The notes under the pieces are model-generated. The model worked only from the letters and a program-made list of their open reading frames with translations, did not search any database and had not been told where the DNA came from. Source: Phycomyces nitens (lineage: Eukaryota > Mucoromycota > Mucoromycetes > Mucorales > Phycomycetaceae). From it: 64,000 nt of DNA. Below, piece by piece: positions 1 through 11,236 of the stretch. Position 1 is the first letter of the stretch, and each line of letters starts with the position of its first letter. The position numbers and the translations under genes were made by a program. The stretch lies in assembly GCA_022702545.1 (NCBI GenBank), contig JAHRBC010000005.1:1488001-1552000 (forward strand). Reading direction: 5' to 3'.

Positions 1-843
1 CGTGTCTTCAAGAGTACCTAATATCTGCTCCTCAACCTCTGTCATGGACCCTCCAGTCTTGAGCTTCTTGACCTTTGAATCCTGATCATCGGCCATTGCG
101 AAATAACGCATGATATACTTTGCACTGACTGTCTTGCCTGCACCACTGCATAACACGTTTAATGACATTCTCAAAAGTGCTTCTTAGTCACTTGCCTTTC
201 TCCTGAAACTACGATTGTTTGGTTTGTTTGCTCTCTAATCATGCACCTATAGGCATCTTCGGCAATAGCGAACAAATGAGGTTCGAGTTCACCTCTTCTT
301 CTGCCGGAGTATTGCTGGACAATGTCAGGGTCGTACAAGGATACACGGTCAAAAGGGTTCATGGCAATCAAGACGATTCCAGAATACGTGTAGATGAGAT
401 GCTGGAGATACCGCGTACGGATCGTGTTCATGACTTTTTTTTGTGGTTGGCTGATTTAGCAAGCCATATAATACTTTAGGACCCACTGTATTTACCTGCA
501 GGCTCATTTAGATAACTCAGATTCGTCAAATCATCTGTTGACTCCATCTTGGGCGGGTTTCTAAGCGGTGGTAGCTTTGATCCAGCCGTCTTTTCGATAT
601 CTGCCCATGTCGCCTCAAAGACGTATTCCTATCATATTTGTTTTATCAGATGTTGCTTTCAATATCAAAGTTTACCTTTTCATCTTCGTCTTCGCCCTGG
701 AACACGATCCTGACCTTGTTGGCCACGACCGTATTTGATATACAGGTTGTCGAAACCCAGGCTTCTCTCTTGTCCGGGAACCAAGCCTTGGTTCCCTTTG
801 TGTAGACCTCTACGGACTGTTGGGCACTTGCCACTACTACCAT
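1..843 (-). CDS. MYO2: Class V myosin heavy chain, N-terminal part (runs off left edge)
   Basis: Actin-based ATP-driven motor for cargo transport and polarised growth. Minus-strand exons 843-676, 628-496, 433-196 and 145-1 join in frame to give the first 228 residues; the rest lies beyond the left edge. Residues about 10-55 form the SH3-like N-terminal domain (AWFPDKREAWV). The motor follows, with LTNLSYLNEPAV, the HTIRTRYLQ-like segment written NTIRTRYLQ, YSGIVLIAMNPF, and the P-loop GESGAGKT at 178-185. The tail is not visible; class V is inferred from the N-terminal SH3-like domain and motor similarity. The third intron (146-195) splits the P-loop codon for Ser180 and uses a GC donor. The start is the only in-frame ATG ahead of the conserved region. 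Confident as a myosin motor, slightly less as class V. Confidence 0.93.
146..195 (-). other. GC-AG intron inside the myosin P-loop
   Basis: The minus-strand donor reads AAAG/GCAAGT and the acceptor TGCAG/TGG. Only this splice restores GESGAGKT. The GT four bases further in would give RQWCRQ and destroy the nucleotide-binding loop. Confidence 0.85.
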
Positions 844-1611
844 TATGAGTTCAAGAACCCGGTTTGGTTGGGATTATAAAAAGAGTAGAATAAATATAGG
901 TAAAGGGCCAGAGTCTCTTGGCCGCAAAAAATATATAAGAATAAAAATAAAATAAAATGTAAGGTTGGAAAGAGAAGAGGGAAATCCTGGGCTGGGCTGG
1001 GCAGGGCAGACTAAATAATATAAGGACGCAAAACTAAGAAGGCCAGAGAATGAAGCGTGTGACCTGCTCAAAAGTGTCACCAGCAACTAAGGTTGGCGGA
1101 TAACGAAACACTCGGGAAGGAAATGGAAATGGATCATTTGTGGTCTTCATTTTCTTTTTCATCATCTTGTAACCTACAAATCTAGCATGATATTTTACCA
1201 CCAATATTAAAGAATCTAGAAATCCAAAGGCTAGCCTACGCCACAGCCATGGAAAATATAGAGTCTGGGTCTGCATGTACATGATTGCCACAAGGAGTGC
1301 CTGTATTTTATAAAGAGGAATTTAGTGAGCTGTGAATATCAATGGTCACACCTATTATTATTTTGGAGATTCATATATGAGTTTGTCAGTGCACAGAATC
1401 TGTCAGGCATGATTATTGGCCATTAATTATGAAAAATGCAAAATGAAAAAAAAAGACGACTACTGCCTTTTAATTCATATATACATATATACATACATAT
1501 ATACATATATATACGTACATACATATATACGTACATACATACAGCCCAAAGCACAAGAGAATAGGCACAATGATGAATATTCTATATATTATATATTATT
1601 ATTTATTCTGT
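844..1611. other. Intergenic, no gene seen
   Basis: This stretch holds the promoter of the myosin gene (leftward) and the 3' flank of the next minus-strand gene. It contains a TACATA/TATACG microsatellite at about 1476-1542. Open frames here are short, start at non-ATG codons and resemble no family I know. Confidence 0.6.
1476..1542. repeat. TATACATA/TACG microsatellite
   Basis: Alternating TATACATATATAC and TACGTACATACAT units just beyond the 3' end of the serine-rich membrane protein gene. Confidence 0.85.
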
Positions 1612-4194
1612 CTAGCTTGAGGGTCGAATGGTCGCCCAAGAAGATCTTTCCGAGCCTGTGGCTGGAGATCGGACGTCGGGCGAACCGAGGTACCGGTCAT
1701 ATTCTGTCTGACTTTCAAGACTCGCCTCGTCTTCATCCTCTTCTGCCCACGGAAGTCCTCCCCGCTGTCGGGAGCCTGTGCGAAGCGTGCTGAAGATCGG
1801 CCTGCGCCCCTTGGAACGGCCGATACTCGTGGCTTCCAAGGCACGCGACATTACCACCGTTGCTTCTGACGGAAGTCCCGGTCGGCTCTTCTGGGCCCTT
1901 CCGTTCCAGGTCTTGGCTACACTGTTATTGTTTGCACTGGCCCGCAGCATTGTATCTGTATTGGATCCGTTCTTTGGGCTAAAATCATTCTCCAGACCAC
2001 TTGCAAACGTGTCAGTCATTTCCTGCAGGCGACTTTCGCCAGAGTATATGGTGTCGTGAGCAGGCACCATGGTACGCACAGTACAAGACGAAAGAGAAGC
2101 AGTAGGAACCTGGTCCTGAGAGCTGTCTTGGTCATGGTCTACAAAGCTGGCAGGCATGGTTGGCCGTCTGGAAGGGTTTCGAAGGGACAGCGACTGGAGA
2201 AACTGGTTGCTCTGGTAAGGTGTCTCGGCCGTGAGTCCCAATTGTTGTGAACAGTTGCTGAGGTCAGAAGTAAAGCTCGTAGTCGACTCGCTGCCATTCA
2301 TACTGTTTTCCCAAGTGGACTGCAGCATGCGACGTATTGTAGCCACTTCGCCTCCTTTATTACCCAAAGCAGTGCCACTCCCCATTTTGGATCTAGAAGC
2401 CTTTGCCTTTGCCGCATAAATACTCGCCTGCATTGCCATGTCCTGATCCGACACCGCATATTTAGCAGAATCTGATGGCTCATTTGCTTCAGGGCTGGGA
2501 TCTTGTTCAGCCGATACTCCTTTAACACCCCACAAAGGAAGTGCGCGAGCTGGTTTAGGGGACCCCTGAGGATCAGGCGTGACCCTAGACGATGGTGTCT
2601 CAAAGAGATGCTTGAGCGACTTGACACCATTGAGACTAGGCACAGGCTTCTGCGAGCTGCGTCCCAATGTACTGGCCCGCTTTGAGCCTGTTCGAGTGAG
2701 ACCTTCGCCTTTGTTACCGAGAATACGGAGATCTCGGACGGCAAGGGTCTTGGCAGTGCTGGCATGAGATCCGACAGGAGGCACAAGGCGAGGAAGATTG
2801 GCAACAGACATGGGGAGGTTGTCCTTGGTCTGGGCCTGGTTTGGGTTTTGCTGCCACCAGCCCGCAATCTCTCGAGCACCTGGACCAGGGCCACTGCGAA
2901 CACCTGCCGACACCGTCGCTCTTCCTTCGGTCACGATACTATCTCGGACCAGGCGTCGGACAGATCCAGATGTGATGGTAATGTTCTCTAGTGTGCGAGG
3001 GTCACGGCTGCGTACACTGGCAAAGTAGTTGGATTCGTCTGCCTTTGGAATGGGTGGCATGCGAGGTGTCTTTCGAGCTGGGGGCTCTTCTGGCTGGCCA
3101 AACATCATGGTTACGGCCTCATCACTGATCAGTACAGAGCGTGTCTTGGTCTTTCTGGATGCAGAGCGAATCACACGACGAGCAGCATTTACAGCAGTAA
3201 CCTCCTTGAGAGGACTGTCGGCCATGTCACTCTCTTCTTCATGGCCTGGGACAGGTGGCAAGGTATGGCTTCTGATGCTGACTGGACTTGCCCATTCATC
3301 GCCAGTGATACTTGGCTCGCACTGGGTCTTGAGGCTCATTTTGGTAGAGTGTCGAGTTGGGGAGAGAATAGCGAGTGATTCGACAGTAAAATCAGTGTCA
3401 ATAGGAGACTTTTGTAAGGTTTCTTTTGATCTTGGCTGAAGTAGACTTTGGGAGTGCAATGATGAGCTCAAGAGGGGAGAGGGAGGTTCGTCTCCCGAAT
3501 GAAACATCTGGTTGACAGGCACGGATAGTTTGAGGGACCTTTGGCGACGAAGGGATTGGTGGAGGGTGTTTTTCATGGTGGTTGCTTTCTGCTGCATCTT
3601 TTCAAAATCAATCGACACAAATCCACGGGCTTGTTTTGCTTCGGCTGCCTCTTGACTTGCCAGCACACCCGTACTGTAGAGCTCCATGGCTTCGTTTGAG
3701 TTGAGTTCCATTTTGTCTGAAAAGAGAGAGTTTTGTGGTGGGGCAAGAGGTGAGGTTGGCTTGGAATCCTGTCGTTTCTGACAAGAGAGGTCTAGTGAGG
3801 TGTCTTTTTCGGTACAGGAAGCGAGATCTGGAATGGACATTGTTACGGACGTCTGGATTGTGTTGGTCTGCTCTGTTGGTATATTGAATCCAGTCGTGAG
3901 TTGGCCAAATGATCCTCTCTGGGTTGGTTCTGCGCTATCGAGTGTCTTTGAACGTCCCCTGCGCTTGCGAACAAAACAACATCCTACAGAAGCCAGCATG
4001 ATAAATGCGCTGACACCAAGAACAATAGTGATCCAAGTGGGGAAGTCGGGTTGGCTTTTAAAAGATGAATCCAAGGCAGTTGTATCCTTGAGGGTTAGAG
4101 GAGGACTGTGGCTGCTATCAAGACTACCTGCAATAACAAGAGATAAATGTGAGATGAGGATTGTGGTACTGTGAATATCTCTAGAGAATCCCAT
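1612..4194 (-). CDS. Single-pass membrane protein with long Ser-rich cytoplasmic tail, unknown function
   Basis: A single open frame of 860 residues from the ATG at 4192-4194. Residues 1-23 look like a signal peptide (TTILISHLSLVIAG). A short Ser/Thr ectodomain follows, then a membrane segment at about 54-75 (ITIVLGVSAFIMLASVGC) and a basic stop-transfer RKRRGR. The remaining roughly 780 residues are Ser/Thr/Pro-rich and probably disordered, with many basic phospho-type sites (RRQRSLKLS, RSASRK). The layout is that of a type I cell-surface sensor or anchor. I do not recognise a domain. Uncertainty: a good acceptor (ttattgcag) sits at 4127-4135, and minus-strand sequence at 4201-4760 looks partly coding with Cys residues (VCVENSTCVAFWV). 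Spliced upstream exons could therefore give a longer Cys-containing ectodomain instead of this start. Confidence 0.7.
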   Translation of the reverse strand: MGFSRDIHSTTILISHLSLVIAGSLDSSHSPPLTLKDTTALDSSFKSQPDFPTWITIVLGVSAFIMLASVGCCFVRKRRGRSKTLDSAEPTQRGSFGQLTTGFNIPTEQTNTIQTSVTMSIPDLASCTEKDTSLDLSCQKRQDSKPTSPLAPPQNSLFSDKMELNSNEAMELYSTGVLASQEAAEAKQARGFVSIDFEKMQQKATTMKNTLHQSLRRQRSLKLSVPVNQMFHSGDEPPSPLLSSSLHSQSLLQPRSKETLQKSPIDTDFTVESLAILSPTRHSTKMSLKTQCEPSITGDEWASPVSIRSHTLPPVPGHEEESDMADSPLKEVTAVNAARRVIRSASRKTKTRSVLISDEAVTMMFGQPEEPPARKTPRMPPIPKADESNYFASVRSRDPRTLENITITSGSVRRLVRDSIVTEGRATVSAGVRSGPGPGAREIAGWWQQNPNQAQTKDNLPMSVANLPRLVPPVGSHASTAKTLAVRDLRILGNKGEGLTRTGSKRASTLGRSSQKPVPSLNGVKSLKHLFETPSSRVTPDPQGSPKPARALPLWGVKGVSAEQDPSPEANEPSDSAKYAVSDQDMAMQASIYAAKAKASRSKMGSGTALGNKGGEVATIRRMLQSTWENSMNGSESTTSFTSDLSNCSQQLGLTAETPYQSNQFLQSLSLRNPSRRPTMPASFVDHDQDSSQDQVPTASLSSCTVRTMVPAHDTIYSGESRLQEMTDTFASGLENDFSPKNGSNTDTMLRASANNNSVAKTWNGRAQKSRPGLPSEATVVMSRALEATSIGRSKGRRPIFSTLRTGSRQRGGLPWAEEDEDEASLESQTEYDRYLGSPDVRSPATGSERSSWATIRPSS

Positions 4195-4857
4195 ACACAC
4201 TTTTTAGAGAGAGGAAAGGTTTAAAGATAAAGATGTATTTCTTAAAAAAAATAAAGAGCGTCTGAATGAGGAGGTGGTGGTTGAGCGGGGTGATAAAGGG
4301 GCTGGTAAGAAAGTACAAGACAGCAGTACAAGATAGACCTAATGTAGTATCATATAGGGGCAATTGAGCTGAAGGAGGTTCAGAGACCAAAAGAAAAAAA
4401 AGGGGATCAAGTCCAATAGCCAGACTCCTTGAGCAAGTTGTATTGGGTGTTTGTAAATTGAATGAGAATGTGCTTGGGTGCTTGTGGCAACCCAAAAGGC
4501 AACACAGGTTGAATTTTCTACACATACAGGAAATGTCGATCCTGTAAAGCCCCTTGTTAGGTCTGGCTGTTGTTTACCATAAAAGAGTGCCAACACATTT
4601 ACGTGTAGATTTGGCTAGAGTCCTAACATCAATCTACCCAAGCACTACTTGAAGGAGAATTAAAGAGAACTTTACCCCACATATGCAAAACTGCTTCTTT
4701 CAAAGTTGCTTCAAATCCAAGGTTCTGCAGACCAATTGATCTGTCTCCTTCATTTATACCCTACCTTTCTTGATCCCACATCAGTCTAATAATGCTTTTT
4801 TTTTAAAAAAAGAAAAGGGTATTAATGATAATAATATTGATTCTTAAAAAAAAAACC
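4195..4857. other. Promoter region of the membrane-protein gene, possibly with upstream exons
   Basis: 663 bases between two minus-strand genes. Two overlapping minus-strand frames stay open for 85-114 codons, and several GT/AG pairs could join them, but I could not find one consistent chain. The region may be 5' UTR plus promoter, or contain short ectodomain exons. The 3' flank of the glutamate kinase gene lies at the right end. Confidence 0.4.
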
Positions 4858-6307
4858 CTAGGCATTATTGACTACTCTGACAAGATTGTCTCGGTTAATG
4901 ACACATTCGGCATCAAGATAGCCAATGAGATCAGCAATCTCATGACTCTTGCAGCCCTTGATTCTAGAGATCTCGATGCTTGTATAGTTTACTAATCCCT
5001 TGCCAATCACCACATCCGTCAGTTTGTTGTTGATCATCTTTCGAACCACAATCTGAACTGCCTGCTGGGCAACAAAGCTTCCCCTGACATCAACAATTCC
5101 AGCTGCAAATAAACTCGAGCGAAGAGTCGAAGTCACTGCTCTGGCGGCTCCGTCATCAACCACAATAACACCAGCCGTATGCAGGCCATGGAGAATCCAC
5201 CACTTGTGGTCCAACAGAGGGTTGTTCTTGGCCACAAAGCGTGTGTTCAAGGGAACATCGCTCTTGTCAGTCTTTGCATCGCCCTGGATGATCTTGAACA
5301 TATTGAATGGTTTGGCACCATGGGTAATGATGGTTGTCACACCAGCCGCAGTAGCCAGATCGGCTGCAATCAGCTTTGTCTCCATACCACCTGTACCCAA
5401 CGAAGATCCACTGGTACTGATGCAGACTGTCATATGTGGTCAATAAGGGTTTGTCGATTTGGACAGGCTTACCTTTGGAACGCAATGCATGGATATCATC
5501 GCAAATGTCCACTGGTTTGGCATCTGGATTTGTACGAGGATTATCGGTATAGAGACAATCGACATCCGTGAGCAAAAAGAGATAATCTGCCTTTATCATT
5601 CCAGAGGTAATTGCAGACAGAGTGTCATTGTCTCCAAATCGAATACCCTTTTTTGGATGATCTGGCTTAGTTTCTCTGTGGGGATGGAGATATTTGGTAA
5701 AGGAGACTATGGTTTACCTGGGTGGAAATGGTATCATTCTCATTCACGATTGGAACCACACCCATGTTCAATAGTTCTTCGAGGCAGCTTACGGCATTGA
5801 GGTATTGAGAACGCTTTTATATTTTTTTAAGAAAACATGTCAGACTCCTTGAATTGAAACCGAAATGGTTGCTTACATCTGCCAAATCGTTTTTTGTCAA
5901 CAAGAGCTGGGCAACTGGCTGATTGAATTGGCCAAACAGATCATCATACAGGGCCATAAGTCTGCCCTGGCCAACAGCAGCAACGGCCTGTAATAATAAC
6001 AAGGGGTAAGCCTTTGATCACACTTGTTTGTCTATCTAGAATTATTTGCCTGTCTGGCAGCCAGTTTGGAAGGCTTCTCGGACATATTCAGTCTTCTTAG
6101 ACCAGTTCCGACTGCTGCACTTGTTACGATTACTACACGGTGGCCATTGCGTTTCAGTTTCAGGACTGCTTCGACCAAGAGCGAGAGATTGGACAAGAGA
6201 GGGAAATGGGTTTCTTCATCACAAATAGAAGTTGTTCCGACCTTTACGACAATGGTCAGAGATGCCTTGTTGGGGCGGTTGTTGTTTTGCTGATTCTTGT
6301 GAATCAT
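4858..6307 (-). CDS. PRO1: Glutamate 5-kinase with PUA domain (proline biosynthesis)
   Basis: Catalyses ATP-dependent phosphorylation of L-glutamate to glutamyl-5-phosphate, the first step of proline synthesis in the cytosol. Exons 6307-6050, 5987-5877, 5813-5718, 5665-5473 and 5426-4858 give 408 residues, close to yeast Pro1. The amino-acid kinase domain shows VVKVGTTS at 20-27, [46 protein letters not shown] and [10 protein letters not shown]. The C-terminal PUA-type domain covers about 310-400 ([16 protein letters not shown]). The first intron (5988-6049) uses a GC donor. The exon at 5665 uses the unusual acceptor ctaag, because the better-looking cacag just before it is out of frame. Feedback control by proline is known for the family but not visible here. 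Confidence 0.95.
5988..6049 (-). other. GC-AG intron in PRO1
   Basis: Donor CAG/GCAAAT and acceptor TTACAG/GCC. The joined product reads [13 protein letters not shown], as conserved in the family. The unspliced frame meets TAG within five codons and has no GT donor before that stop. Confidence 0.85.
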
Positions 6308-6971
6308 TGCGAAAGGGCAAGGGACATTTCAGCTGTCAAAGGCTCTATTTTCTCAATAGCCAGCGCCACTTTAAATATCCATCTCATAAAAATTCCCCAA
6401 TTAATACACATATAATCAGGCAAATCAAGCAAATCAAGAAATGTTGGCTATTTTGAACATTTTTTTTAATAAAGGACAATCGAATCAATTGGACATTTAT
6501 TGGTACCAAAAAATCAATAAAGAGTATTAGGCTCTATCTATGGGCTATAACAAATCTGGCAGATCAAAATGTCAAGACTCTTTATTAGCTCTTAATTAAT
6601 ACACCAAACTCTGGCCGTGACTCACTACGACAATGTTGTAATACTTTTTGTGACTTTGCATTTATTTTTTAAAAGAAAGAGCTCAAGTCACACAGAGGTC
6701 TCCTTGCCGGATTGGGCAGTGAGATTTGCATGGGTCAAGATGAACCATTTATTCTTCATTTTTCAACCTCAAGAGGGTCTGATTGGAAAAAGGAAGAAAA
6801 AACGCATACCCTTGTGCATGATATAGATATTAGTCTTCCATCATCATTTCATTTTGACGTCTTGCAATCTTGGGAACAAGACGAATCCAATGCAATCGGA
6901 GAAATGACAGGCAAGTCTATATAAACTTGACAGATCAAGTATATTTCCATCATACTCATCTATCTATCAAT
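6308..6971. other. Intergenic, divergent promoter region
   Basis: Lies between PRO1 (leftward) and the small secreted protein gene (rightward). Short open frames at 6617-6924 have no recognisable motif and are probably chance. The right end carries the TATA box of the secreted protein gene. Confidence 0.6.
6918..6925 (+). promoter_or_regulatory. TATA box of the small secreted protein gene
   Basis: TATATAAA stands 46-54 bp upstream of the ATG at 6972. The short A/C/T-rich leader that follows suits a strongly expressed fungal gene. Confidence 0.6.
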
Positions 6972-7576
6972 ATGCAATTCAAGATCCTCGCCCTCTTCCT
7001 CGCCATGGCCTTTGTTGCCGTCAATGCCCAAGGTAAGAACCATTAAAGTGTTGGCCTTACTGACTTTTTAATAGTTGCGGCACCTGCGCTTACCTCGCTC
7101 GCTTCAAAGTAAGAACACAATTAGCATGAAGCCTTACTGACTTGTCTTGTAGGATCGGATGGCTCGAGAACTCCAACAACCCCAAAAAGACCGAATTGAT
7201 CCAGTCTGCTGAATCTGCCTATAGCCGTATTTCTGCCGCCTTGGCCATCCAGACCTCTGCACCCTCTGGTGCTGTGTCCGGTTCTGAAAGTGGTGCTGGT
7301 GCTGGTAATACTGGGGACGTCACTACTGTTGTTGCCTCTCCCACTTCTGCAATTGCATCTGCTGCCTCTTCTGCTGCCCAAGCCACTGCCTCTGTTGCTG
7401 ATGCCAGCTCTTCTGCCCACGGTGTTGTTAACTCATTGCAGTCCGTGGCTGCTGGTGCCACCAGTGCTGTTTCTGAACACACCAGTGCCGGTGTCCGTAT
7501 TGCCTCTGATGGCTTTGTCCAGCTGTCTGCCATGGCTGGTCTTATTGTTGCTACTTGTGTTGCTTTGATGGCTTAG
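6972..7576 (+). CDS. Small secreted Ala/Ser-rich protein, probably GPI-anchored
   Basis: Exons 6972-7032, 7075-7108 and 7153-7576 give 172 residues. A clear signal peptide covers residues 1-19 (MQFKILALFLAMAFVAVNA). The mature part begins with a short conserved-looking segment (SKIGWLENSNNP) and then becomes Ala/Ser/Thr/Val-rich low complexity. The C-terminus is hydrophobic (LSAMAGLIVATCVALMA) after a small-residue stretch, as in GPI-attachment signals. It is probably a wall or surface protein; no enzymatic motif is visible. Codon use is strongly biased to C/T-ending codons (GCC, GTC, TCT), suggesting high expression. Confidence 0.85.
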
Positions 7577-7637
7577 ATGTCATTATTAACTATTATTACT
7601 TAATAAATACATCTTAATATTTTTTACTCTTTAATTG

Positions 7638-7723
7638 CATACACACACACATACACACACACATACATACACACATACATATATACATATATACATACAC
7701 AAACACACATACATACATACATA
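7638..7723. repeat. CA / CATA microsatellite
   Basis: Runs of ACACAC, ACATACAC and TATACATA units directly downstream of the secreted protein gene. Confidence 0.85.
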
Positions 7724-9340
7724 TAATATCTGAATCGGTTCTTTAAAAAACCTAGTATCTGGATCACAACCAACCGATTGATCGACGCTTATATTCCAGC
7801 CCCACACTCACAAGGACTCTATATATGTATATATGTATATATTTATGTATGTATATATTATTATTTTTGTTATTGATGACGACGCGCAACAGGATCAAGC
7901 TTTTTATACAATTGCCTTTATATCTGTGACTTTTACTTTCTTTTGGTTCTTGTCGTATGTACAACATTACCCCGCATTACAGACATCTCCGCCAACAAGA
8001 GGTCATTAAGGATGTTATGGCTGCATTAGTGGTGACGTATTAAGCTATGAGCGCTGTGGCTTGATTTCTTGATGCTTTAAGAAATACAATATATTGGCTG
8101 TGTGCACGATCAGATCTGCCTATTTAGAACCCAAAGGGCAAGACAGTCGCGACGATCTTTATATGCTTGGTTTTTTGTTCTCCGAATATATTCACTCGTT
8201 TCAATTATATCGAATGGTTCAATTCTCTAGACAAAAAAAAATTATAATAATAATAATGGTAATGATAATAATAATAATGACAATGATAATTGACTTTCAT
8301 TGTCTAGGATAAATTTATCCAATTGATTTTGCCTATTATGCCAAACAAGGAAACCAGAGCGTAGGGTAGGCTTACCAAACCAGACACCAAGGCAACTATC
8401 ATGGTGATTCCACTTGACTTCCAATCCCCCAGGCATGCTTTGATTAGCAGGCTAGGTTTTAAAAGTGATAGAGCACAAGGTGGGACATGAGGATTTGGTT
8501 GAGTAACAAGAAAAAGACGGGTGATTTGGTATATATATACATGTCTTTTATATATATATATATATCCTTTTACTGCTATCAAAAGTAATAAAGTATAATC
8601 TATATAATTTTGAATTTCCATAAAGACTAAAAATATTAAGGAGTGTAAAGGAGTCTTGGTCTTTTTTTAATTTATAAACACAATCTACACATTGCCACAC
8701 ATTCTTGCCAATCTGCTTGAAGTTTTTGAGCATTTCGATTCTTGAGATCAAATCATTTTGTAATTCCTAATGAATAATAATAATAATAATAATAAAATCA
8801 TGGCCGATTTCACAGTCCAAACTGCTCTTGTGCTGAATAAACATTGGGCCCGATTCGCACTGACCATCCTATAATCCCTTCCACCCTTTTATTTTTCTTC
8901 TTTTTAATACGTCGCCCCAATCTCTATTGTTTCCAGCAGGAATAACATTATCTTTATCCAATCGGCCAACAAGCTTCTTTATCTTTGCTTGATAAAGAAG
9001 CGTTGATTGGGTTGAAGCCAACTCATTGAACACCGACAGGTGGGCGGCAGGAGTTCGATTCGATGAGGATAAACAACACAAAATTGGATAGACATAGCAA
9101 CACAGATACACAGCCAATAAGGACTAGGTTTCTCTTGCAAAGAAATAAAATAAAATGGTATAAAGATAACCATTTTTTTTAATCAAGTGCTTTATATCCC
9201 TATAGCACTCTGGCTCTCTACATTATAAAGCATTATTATTATTTATTTATTTTTTTATTTAAAAAAAAAAGAGAGTGAGAGAGGTGTGTGTGTTCATACA
9301 GTAGACCTTTTTACCCTTTTTTACACCTCTACAAAAGGCG

Positions 9341-9348
9341 TGACGTCA
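9341..9348. promoter_or_regulatory. CRE-type palindrome TGACGTCA
   Basis: A perfect TGACGTCA, the binding site of CREB/ATF-type bZIP factors, stands about 300 bp upstream of the LUFS/WD40 start and 20 bp before a TATATAAG at 9369-9376. Its position suggests bZIP control of that gene (inference). Confidence 0.5.
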
Positions 9349-9368
9349 ATTAATTTTGGCTGTGAACA

Positions 9369-9376
9369 TATATAAG
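9369..9376 (+). promoter_or_regulatory. TATA-like element of the LUFS/WD40 gene
   Basis: TATATAAG is followed by a roughly 270-bp leader up to the ATG at 9648. It is the nearest TATA-like element on the plus strand. Confidence 0.4.
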
Positions 9377-9647
9377 GTGTCCAATCTGCGGCGTTTCTTC
9401 TTTCAACCCCCTCTTCCACCTTTTTTCTATCCTGAGCTCTTTTGCTCTCGCGATTTAAACTTTGTACGTTCACCTGTAGACAGCGCACTGTTCTCGAGAC
9501 ACACGACAGCGCCTATAAACAGCAAAGAAACCAGCCATCCATTTGACATCGCACATGGCACAGTCGCAAATAAGGAGGAGCGCCTGGGAAGGGTATGTGC
9601 GAGGTTGGAAACACTGATCAGAAACAATGGGCTTGGGATGAGATGAG

Positions 9648-10157
9648 ATGCTGATGGCTCAAGCTAGGCAGAGCAACCGGCCAGTGGTGGTGGACAAGGC
9701 AACCGAGTTACTGCATCTCTACATTTACGACTATTGCAAAAAGCGCAATTTTGCACAAGCTGCTCGGGTGTTCTCTTCAGAGGCGAGCGTGCCTACAGAA
9801 CGTTCGCCTCCGGTCGATGTGCCGACTGGCTTTCTTGCTGATTGGTGGGGAGTCTTTTGGGACGTCTACCATGCAAAACACAAAGATGCTCAAGCGAGCA
9901 ATGAAGCTGGGATACATGATGAGGTATTGTAGGATAGAAGAGTGGGGCGATACTGAATCTGTGCCATAAGAAGAATCATAACATCACTATTACAAATATT
10001 CATCTCTTGCAACAATACTTAGTATCATGATTTCATCCGTGCTCGCCGAGAAGACGCCATGCAACACCAAAAGGCGTTTAACATGCAACAACAACACCAG
10101 CAACAGCAACAGCAGCAACAGCAGCAACAGCAGCAACAGCAACAGCAACAACAACAA

Positions 10158-10222
<65 letters not shown>

Positions 10223-11082
10223 GCAGCGTAGAGCATCCGAAGTCCAACGGGCTGCTGCCCAGTCTCCCCAACACCCACATCATCCACACCCTCACCCGCA
10301 AGCAGGCCAGGCACCACATATGCAAAGTGTGCCTTCTCAGCACACGCCCATGTCACGGGATCCCCGTCAGTCACCCGCCAGCAGTGTCGCCTCCCTGCCC
10401 ACCAATCCGATGCCTCCTCCTCAGTCCACCATTGTAAATACTCCCCAAAGCCTGCCTGCAACTTTGCCACAGCACCACCCCGGACGCCACACAGCCTCAC
10501 CCTCATTCTCGCCCCAGCAGATGCAACGGGCCAATCTTGGGCCAGATGGAATTCATCCTATGCCAGACCAAATGTTGAGCTCTCCTATGGCTGCAGGCGC
10601 CCCAATCAATCCTCAAGGACAAGCGATGCTGAACAGATCTCAGCAAGGAGTTAATATGCAAACCGCAGTCTTGTCCACTGCCATGACTTCTCTCGGATTT
10701 ACTGGTCGTGATCCACAGACCCTGAATACCGAAGAACGGGTAAGTCCGCCACCAACATACATACATGGCCATGAAAACAGAAATTAATGCTACACCCAAA
10801 CTGTGTGTGTGTGTGTGTGTTTTTTTTTTACGCGTCCATTAGATCCTGCTCCATAGCCAGTATAAAAAGCACTCTAATCAGCTTTCACAGAACAACCCCA
10901 TGCTTCGTAACGTGTAAGTCGTCGATTTTTATTATTTTGATATTAAAGATGTGCTCATGTCTTTTTTTTTCATTAGAATTGGCCAGGGTGGACCAGCCCA
11001 GGCACGAGCTCATATACAGCAGCAGAGTATGATGAACCAGCAGATGATTCACCAGCAGCAACAGCAGCATCACCAACAGCTG

Positions 11083-11117
<35 letters not shown>

Positions 11118-11205
11118 GCAACAAGCTCAACAACAAGCGGCCGCTGCTGCCGCTGCTGCTGCTGCTGCTGCCGCTGCCGCTCAACAACAGCATCAAGCTC
11201 AACAA

Positions 11206-11236
<31 letters not shown>

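Larger units (their letters stand above)
7577..9647. other. Intergenic, about 2 kb, microsatellites and promoter of the LUFS/WD40 gene
   Basis: Contains CA/CATA repeats (7638-7723), TATATG and ATA runs and short ORFs with no conserved motif. A minus-strand frame at 8869-9117 looks mildly coding but has no in-frame ATG. The right 300 bp hold a CRE-type site and TATA sequence for the downstream gene. Confidence 0.6.

Noticed and set aside
8869..9117. Minus-strand 82-codon frame reading AKIKKLVGRLDKDNVIPAGNN
   Set aside because: The composition looks protein-like, but there is no in-frame ATG, a stop lies just upstream, no convincing acceptor, and no known family.
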